Source of the DNA: Parastagonospora avenae f. sp. tritici 18332-5
Lineage: Eukaryota; Ascomycota; Dothideomycetes; Pleosporales; Phaeosphaeriaceae
DNA: 60,736 nt
Direction: 5' to 3'
NCBI GenBank assembly: GCA_022559985.1
Contig: JAFJTR010000128.1
Span: forward strand, 1-60,736
Of the stretch, positions 55,195 through 60,736 are shown piece by piece. Positions within the stretch are counted from its first letter, which is position 1. The number at the start of each line of letters is the position of its first letter. The notes under the pieces were generated by a model. The model was not told the DNA's origin, searched no databases, and saw only the letters and a list, made by a program, of their open reading frames with translations. A program made the translations under genes and the position numbers.

Positions 55195-56489
55195 TCTCAT
55201 AAAACTCAAAGCTTTTGACGAATGATGCAATGGCTTCTTTGTTGGTTAATCATCATCGTGTTACAGCATGTAGAAAAGCTGCTAGGCACATAGAGAGCGC
55301 GGCCTTGCAGGTGCTGCGCGCGCATCGCAATGTCGCATATTTTCCCCTTCTAGGTAGCCACCATAGCAGAATTCTATCAAGTGATATTTTATTGGGTTGT
55401 GCTACCGTGCGGGCGATATACAGAAGCAGTGATCAGTTACAGATGCTAGGACTGTCTTGCGCGGACATTTGGGATGTGATGGAAAGGCTGGGACAAAGGT
55501 GCTTGGAGCTATACGGAACGCTTTGTCGTCGCAATCGAGGTCTCATGGCACTGACTATATCTCTAAAGATAGCTTACAATACGCAATGTTGTGCGCAATA
55601 TGGTTCCCAATCAAGACCCCAAGCTCTTCAAGAATACTTGCTATATTCATCACGCGGATGTTGCAAGAATGAAATGATGCCTTCGCACCAGCGCCGTGAT
55701 CTTTTGACTTCTGTAATAGTCGGTCGATATAGAATTCCGATAGCCATTATGCGCGACATTTGGGGCCGCAGTAGTCTATTTGAGATTACGATATGTTGTC
55801 AAGTACACTGGCAAGCAATCCCGTTACGTCTCGTTCTCGCAGTTGAAGCCTCATAGCACTGCGTATTTCCCAAGCTACAATATCTGGCATATCATCTCAT
55901 TGAAGAGTTCGTGGCTTGCTTGCTGAATAATTCGTTATCTCGCAGCATCACGTGAGTTGAACAAACGCCAATTGATTGATGAAGTACGACACCCTTTTCA
56001 AGTCACTGTAGGTCGCCGCGACACCTTCACGATAATTTTGACCCGCAACCTGCGCAACGGTGTGCGCCGGCGAACAATTTCAGCATCTACAAATATAAAT
56101 GGCATTATTTTGCGGTCGCCTCGCGCCAAATGTGCGAGCAACAACCGCTCGTGACAGTGACTTCCAAGCTCACCAAAAGCTCGGATGGTACTAACTGGTC
56201 TCTTCGAATCATCACTCATGACTAGTGAATGCAAAAGCGAAGCCTATAATTTCTTCTAAATGTTACTCACATTGTCCAATGTCCAACTGCGACGCCTGTC
56301 CGATGCAGCGTTGGCCACTTCCAGCCCGTTCTCATCAGCTCGCCATGCAGTCTACGCGCCTTTCTACCTCAATGGCCAAGTGTAGCTTCCATTGTGTTTC
56401 GAATAGAGTAGCTTCGTATATGAGAATTAAAAGGTAGTTTCAAGAAGACTATGACTTTGCTTCATATTTTTCAAGCCTAAGTAGTTAGC
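55195..56489. other. Convergent intergenic region, 1.3 kb
   Basis: A 213-codon frame at 55215-55856 has no domain, irregular composition (many Cys, Arg, Ile) and no intron pattern; it is considered chance. Nothing else recognised. Confidence 0.45.
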
Positions 56490-58075
56490 TTAAACTGTTT
56501 TTAGTTCTTTCTTCGCTCTATCAACTAGCGCATCAACCATAGCATCCTCATCGATATCCCAAAGTGTCTTCGTATTTTTCTCATACGCCGCCAAAAACGC
56601 CGTCTCGTCATCCTTCCCCACCTGCTCATCCTGCCACTGCAACACGTCCGCCATCCCCCGCGCCGCCTTCACCACCAACAAACCCCGCTCCTGACGTGCA
56701 TTCGAATACGCTCTTAGCGCAACCTCGATACTCCTGCGATCAGCGCCAGGTATAGACAGCAGCTCGACAAGCGCGAGCGCGTCCTCGATGCCGATAGTCG
56801 CGCCGCAAGCCAGCGTCGGCGGACTCGCGTGAGCTGCATCGCCTGCAATGCAGATGCGGCCGGCAGCGTACGTCGGCGCTGGATCAGCCATGTCGAAGAC
56901 GCCCCACTTGGTGAAGGTCTCCGGCACGAGCGATGCTAGTTCGCGCACGTGGGGGCCCCAGTCGCGCATGCGGTCTTGGAGCTCAGTGCGCGTGGCGGGG
57001 CCCACGCTGGTGCGGCCATGGGGCCAGTCCTTGGGGTCGTGCACCTGAAGGACAATGCCGTAGACGTTGGCGGTTGCGACCTTGCTATTATTAGGCTGTG
57101 GAGGGGCGAGTGGGAAAGAGGGCTTACGGGGAAGGACATAACGTAGGCGTCAGGGCCCATGTGGCCTGTTTGAGTGCCGGCTTTGTTCGCGGCCGAGGGC
57201 GGCGATGGCGGCGGGGATGGGGATGAAGGCGCGGTAGACGGTTTGGTGGGCGTATTTGGCGTCGTATTCGGCGCCGAGGAGGAGTCTTCGGGTGCTTGAG
57301 AAGGCACCGTCACAGCCGATGACTTTTGTCACGCATTAGAGTTTGCAAAGTCGGGGCAAAGAAGGGGATCTACAAACCGACATCAGCTTCGGCATCAGTG
57401 CCGTCGTAAAGGTCAGCTTGACCTTATCATTTTCCTTGTTGTCGTCGTATCCCACGAGCTGCTTCCCAAAGACCACCACGCCACCTTTCTCAGCGATGAG
57501 CGGCGTAATCTCAGCGAGTAGCCGACTCCGAAGACAACCAGCGTAGCCCGTATCCGCCTCAGACGTCTCAGCGATGATAGCTGTCTCGACGGCCTCTGCC
57601 GCTTCCTTAGTGCGAGGGCTGTAGCCATCCCAGTAGCGGACCGTTTTCACCGGGTTGAACTGCGAGATGCGCTCGATAATCTCGAGGATGTCAGGATCGA
57701 TCCGAATCAGGCACTTACGCGCCATTCCGGTGAAGGCGATGGTAAAGCCGAGCTCTGGCCAGCTGGGCACCCGCTCGTAAGTGGTTACACTTGTCAAGCG
57801 TCAAGGTTGGGGAGAATCATGTAGTATTAGGCTATGGGATAGAGAGGCCTATGTACTGAATGGAGCACGCACTAGTCCCAATGGGGAAGTGCGTGAGAGC
57901 AGACATGCGGTGGAACCTGGGGCAAACGATACCGGCCCGTGCGGGAGACCCCACGGCCGACAACACTGACTCCGCGGCGTAGGAAGCCAAGAGCTGTAAT
58001 GACGCCAATAGCGCCACCACCTCCTATGGCAACATCTAGAGGAGCAGAGTATCCACTGAATGCGTCAGAGCCCAT
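56490..58075 (-). pseudogene. FAD-dependent aromatic monooxygenase (salicylate hydroxylase-like) with frameshifts
   Basis: The ATG at 58075 (MGSDAFSGYSAPLDVAIGGG) leads into the dinucleotide-binding motif GGGAIG. YERVPSWPELGFTI follows after a poorly defined intron near 57800-57930. The DG motif VIGCDGAFSSTRRLL and the GD motif GRICIAGDAAHASPP are intact, and a normal 43-bp intron lies at 57085-57127. However, the frame that gives DGTDAEADV at about 57403-57410 is shifted by one base from the preceding frame, and a second one-base shift occurs near 57190 (AALG to ANKAGTQTGHMGPDAYVM). As assembled it cannot give a full-length enzyme. A functional copy would hydroxylate an aromatic ring with NAD(P)H and O2. 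Sequencing error is the alternative. Confidence 0.82.
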
Positions 58076-58664
58076 GGGTGCAGTAAGGACAAAAATGAGG
58101 CAGCCGGTTGCCTGGTTTTGGTTCAGTGTTGAATGGTTGAGGAACATTGTTCAGTGTCAGGTTTTTCTCGAGCCCACCTGCCGTAGACATGTATTGCCAG
58201 CTGCGAAACGAGGCGGAAATGCCTCTGGTAGCCATAATAGTTGTTTTGTCTGGATTCGTGAAGTCGTTCTTGCGAAATGGGTTTCCTAGAGTTTAAGTCG
58301 ATGAGCTCTTAGCGTCTATCAAAAGACAGTTGGCGAAGAAGTCAATCCCTATACCGTCGCACCGAAAAGCACGTACTATCGTATCCCGTTCATCGTATCC
58401 GTGCTAATCAACTGCTAACCAAACATTCCGCGGAATTTTCCCCACTCATGATCCCGAAAAATCTGCTGCAGACCCCGATTCCAATCGATCTTCTATTGAA
58501 ACTGACAGACTTAGGAAAGGGCCTATTTTCGCGCTGGAAATTGCCCTTACTGGTATATATAATACCTCGGAGCGCCTGCCGCTGCTAAGGTGAATTTCTG
58601 CATCTTTTTGCGATTGGTTCCAAGGTTCTTGAATATCTGACACACTGCCGTCTTTGAAGCGAAC
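58076..58664. other. Divergent promoter region
   Basis: Between the leftward FAD monooxygenase and the rightward MFS gene, an arrangement common in small metabolite or detoxification clusters. A TATATATAATACC stretch near 58553-58565 could be the TATA element of the MFS gene. Confidence 0.45.
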
Positions 58665-59669
58665 ATGACGGAACTCAAGCATCAAACCCGAACCGACAAT
58701 ATCGAGGCCGGATTAGAGTCAACCTCCTCTCGAAAGACGGCGAGCTTGACTGTCGTTGTGGACCCTGCCATCGTCTCGGAGCGCAAGGCCGGCCATGAGC
58801 ATGACGCCTATCCAGAGGGCATCGCCCTCCTCTCCATCTTGGCTTCCGCCGCCGTCTCGTTCTTCCTTGTCTTTTTAGATATGGCCATCATGTCTACGGT
58901 GACGCCCGCCCTCACGGATCGGTTCAACGCGCTCACCGACGTCGGCTGGTACGCATCCGCTTACCAATTGACCAGTGCCGCCTGTACGCCCCTGACAGGC
59001 AAGATCTATACGTACTTCAACATCCGAAGGCCCTTCCTGGTGTTCTTTGTCATTTTTGAATTGGGCTCAGCTCTGAGCGGGGCCGCCATCTCGTCAAATA
59101 TGTTCATCGTGGGGCGCGCCATCTCAGGAATCGGTAGTGCGGGCCTCTTCACTGGGATGATGACGATCGTCGCTAATGTCCTCCCTCTGCACAAGCGTCC
59201 GGCCATCCTAGGAGCCATAATGGGCCTTGGACAGCTCGGCATTGCAGGAGGGCCTCTCATCGGCGGCGCCTTCACTTCCAACGATCACGCCACCTGGCGT
59301 TGGTGCTTCTCCCTCAATCTTTGCCTGTTCCCCGTCATCACCGTTGCCTTCCTCCTGAATACGATCCCAGAAGCTGAGGTGAAGCCGCCTTGGCGAAGCG
59401 TGCTCGCCACGGCCACCAAGTCACTAGATCTTGTGGGCTTCATGCTCATTAGCGGAGGCGTGCTCATGTTCCTTTTGGGGCTCCATTACGGCGGAAACCA
59501 GTTCTCATGGGACAGGTCCGTGGTCATCGGTCTGATCATCGGGGGAATAGCCAGCTTCTCGTTGTTCCTTGTGTGGGAGTACCACCAAGGCGACGCTGCC
59601 ATAGTACCGTGGGCCATGCTTCGGAGCGGCATCATCCGCGCGGCTGCCATAACGGGGTTGTTTAATTAA
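58665..59669 (+). pseudogene. MFS drug/metabolite efflux transporter (DHA14-like), truncated by a transposon
   Basis: The frame encodes the first 334 residues of a 14-helix drug:H+ antiporter-type transporter. Signatures seen are VFLDMAIMSTVTPALTDRF in helix 1, WYASAYQLTSAACTPLTGKI, GRAISGIGSAGLFTG, and the antiporter motif C segment GLGQLGIAGGPLIGGAF. Family members are normally about 530-580 residues. The reading stops at GLFN-stop exactly where a pogo-type transposon begins, inside what should be the helix 9 region. Adjacent to the broken FAD monooxygenase, it would have made a two-gene oxidation/export pair. Codon use is clean, so the insertion seems recent relative to other decay here. 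Confidence 0.88.
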
Positions 59670-60736
59670 GCTAGCGCATATAGATGCCGGCCACCTAGGG
59701 TTTCCGGCCACCTCGGCAAAACGCGACTCCTGCACAAAACACGCGATATGTCCACCAATAGTTACTACAATTGCCACTGAGTACACATAGATTCAAGCGC
59801 TGCAGCTGCTGTAACTACTGCAGCTGTCTCTGCAGCGCTTGATACAGTAGACCTACTCTGTTGAGCAGCCGAAGCCTCAGCTGCGCGTATAGCCTCCCTG
59901 ATTGCCTCTACCTCTGCAAAACGTTGATTTGGATCTATTTGAACGCGCTTTCGAGGGCGCCGAGAGCTAGCGTTCTCTAGCTGCTGCTCAAGGCGTCTTT
60001 TCTCTGCTTCTAGTCCCGCGGCTCGAGTGTTTGCTACTGATAGTGCCTTACCTGCTTTCTGTAGCAGGAGCTTTGCCTTGCGACCTAGGTTCTCATAGCT
60101 CTGCAGCTCACGCTGAGCTATATAGAGGTCTCTAGGCCCTTGAGGAGTAGAGAAGAAGCTCTGGAGCTGCTGCTGAGGCTGCTGCTGCGGCGTAGGTGTA
60201 GTAGGCCTCTGAGAGACCTGTGAGGAGGCAAGCACCTTATTTATATTAAATGGACAAAGGCCAGTAGCCTGCCAGCCAGCGCGAATTACACGCTCTGTAA
60301 GACCTGCCTCTCTAGCTTGGTAGTAGCATGCGATAAAGCGTTCCTTCTTGACAGGTGCGGCGTCGTCAAGTGAGGCAAGCTCCTGGATCTGGCGGCGATA
60401 GCTAGACTTGACTACAGAGAAAGGAGCTAGGTCTAGAGGCTGTAGGACGTGTGAGGAATGCGCAGGTAGATAGAGGAGTTGTATCTGATGTAGTCTACAG
60501 AGCCACATGAAGTCAACAGTCGCGTGGCTGCCATGTCCATCCAAGATTAGTAGGCGATAGCGGCCGTCTCCTGCGCCTGTCTCAGGGATGAATATCCGCT
60601 GTAGCCACTCATGACCTATTTCATTTGACGTCCATCCATTCTCAGAGGTTGTATAGAGCCAGCCAGGAACTGAGGCTGGGAACCAGGTAGTCTGCAGGCT
60701 CTGTCCTTTGAAAATAACTGCGCAGCGCAGTTTCTG
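59668..60736 (-). mobile_element. Tc1/mariner-pogo (Fot1-type) DNA transposon, 3' part, runs off the window
   Basis: Sequence unlike the transporter begins at the TA in TTTAATTAAGCTAG, fitting the TA target site of pogo-type elements. A CCGGCCACCT word is repeated 20 bp apart inside the end (near 59690 and 59710). The body encodes a DDE transposase on the minus strand. The second terminus lies beyond 60736, so the inverted repeat cannot be checked. Confidence 0.75.
59765..60736 (-). CDS. Pogo/Fot1-type transposase, C-terminal part (partial)
   Basis: The frame is open from the window end to a stop at 59765. It contains the DDE_1 catalytic region: GHEWLQRIFIPETGAG, then LLILDGHGSHATVDFMWLC, then LLYLPAHSSHVLQPLDLAPF, with the middle Asp in LDGHGSH and the third acidic residue in QPLDL. 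The C-terminal part has a GWQATGLCPFNINKVL segment, a Gln run and a coiled-coil-like charged region. The N-terminal HTH/CENP-B-like DNA-binding domain would lie beyond the window. No stop occurs in over 320 codons, so this copy may be young and potentially active. Confidence 0.87.
   Translation of the reverse strand, partial: QKLRCAVIFKGQSLQTTWFPASVPGWLYTTSENGWTSNEIGHEWLQRIFIPETGAGDGRYRLLILDGHGSHATVDFMWLCRLHQIQLLYLPAHSSHVLQPLDLAPFSVVKSSYRRQIQELASLDDAAPVKKERFIACYYQAREAGLTERVIRAGWQATGLCPFNINKVLASSQVSQRPTTPTPQQQPQQQLQSFFSTPQGPRDLYIAQRELQSYENLGRKAKLLLQKAGKALSVANTRAAGLEAEKRRLEQQLENASSRRPRKRVQIDPNQRFAEVEAIREAIRAAEASAAQQSRSTVSSAAETAAVVTAAAALESMCTQWQL

Noticed and set aside
55215..55856. 213-codon ORF on the plus strand
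   Set aside because: No domain, no signal peptide, odd Cys/Arg-rich composition and no intron pattern; likely a chance frame.

Overview
This is a stretch of nuclear genome from a filamentous ascomycete (Pezizomycotina, most likely a dothideomycete). The signs are genes on both strands with 41-65 bp GT-AG introns and CTAAC/CTGAT branch sites, fungal-only families (HET, UstYa/DUF3328, DUF3425, fungal rhodopsin-like membrane proteins, Goodbye-NACHT STAND proteins, heme-thiolate peroxygenase), and decayed DNA transposons. The species call is inference. Exon structures were worked out by hand and checked for frame consistency. One assembly gap of Ns lies at 25482-25578.

Layout. 0-22 kb is mostly ordinary gene space: an alpha/beta hydrolase, a conserved 199-aa protein, a sugar transporter, a monocarboxylate-type transporter, a broken HET gene, an RS-rich nuclear protein, a UPF0132/DUF4870 membrane protein, a TANGO2 protein, a Cys/His-led unknown, a RING-CH membrane ubiquitin ligase and a second HET gene. 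22-36 kb is accessory: a cysteine-rich secreted protein, a repeat peptide precursor, a UstYa-family oxidase, a decayed 3.8-kb hAT element with nested copia LTR pieces, fragments of an F-box/LRR-like family, and broken DUF3425 and aldo-keto reductase genes. 37-53.5 kb carries an aspartic protease, a GH5-like hydrolase, a heme-thiolate peroxygenase, a berberine-bridge-type FAD oxidase, a rhodopsin-like membrane protein and a 1483-aa STAND protein. 54-60.7 kb is decaying: a hydrolase with two nonsense codons, an FAD monooxygenase with two frameshifts, and an MFS transporter cut off by a pogo/Fot1-type transposon that runs off the window.

Main discovery. The gene at 25210-25820 (minus) encodes a signal peptide followed by near-identical 21-residue repeats, each holding a KYYKLGADAE block and an ERR dibasic (Kex2-type) site. 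Each repeat is its own 63-nt exon, separated from the next by an almost invariant 48-nt intron. About 1.8 kb away, 27605-28577 encodes a UstYa-family (DUF3328) protein with both HxxHC motifs. Repeat precursor plus UstYa oxidase is the hallmark of fungal dikaritin-type RiPP pathways, so this pair is proposed as a candidate RiPP locus with a new core sequence and an unusual exon-per-repeat design. Its right side is damaged by the hAT element and by a breakpoint that leaves several neighbouring genes broken.
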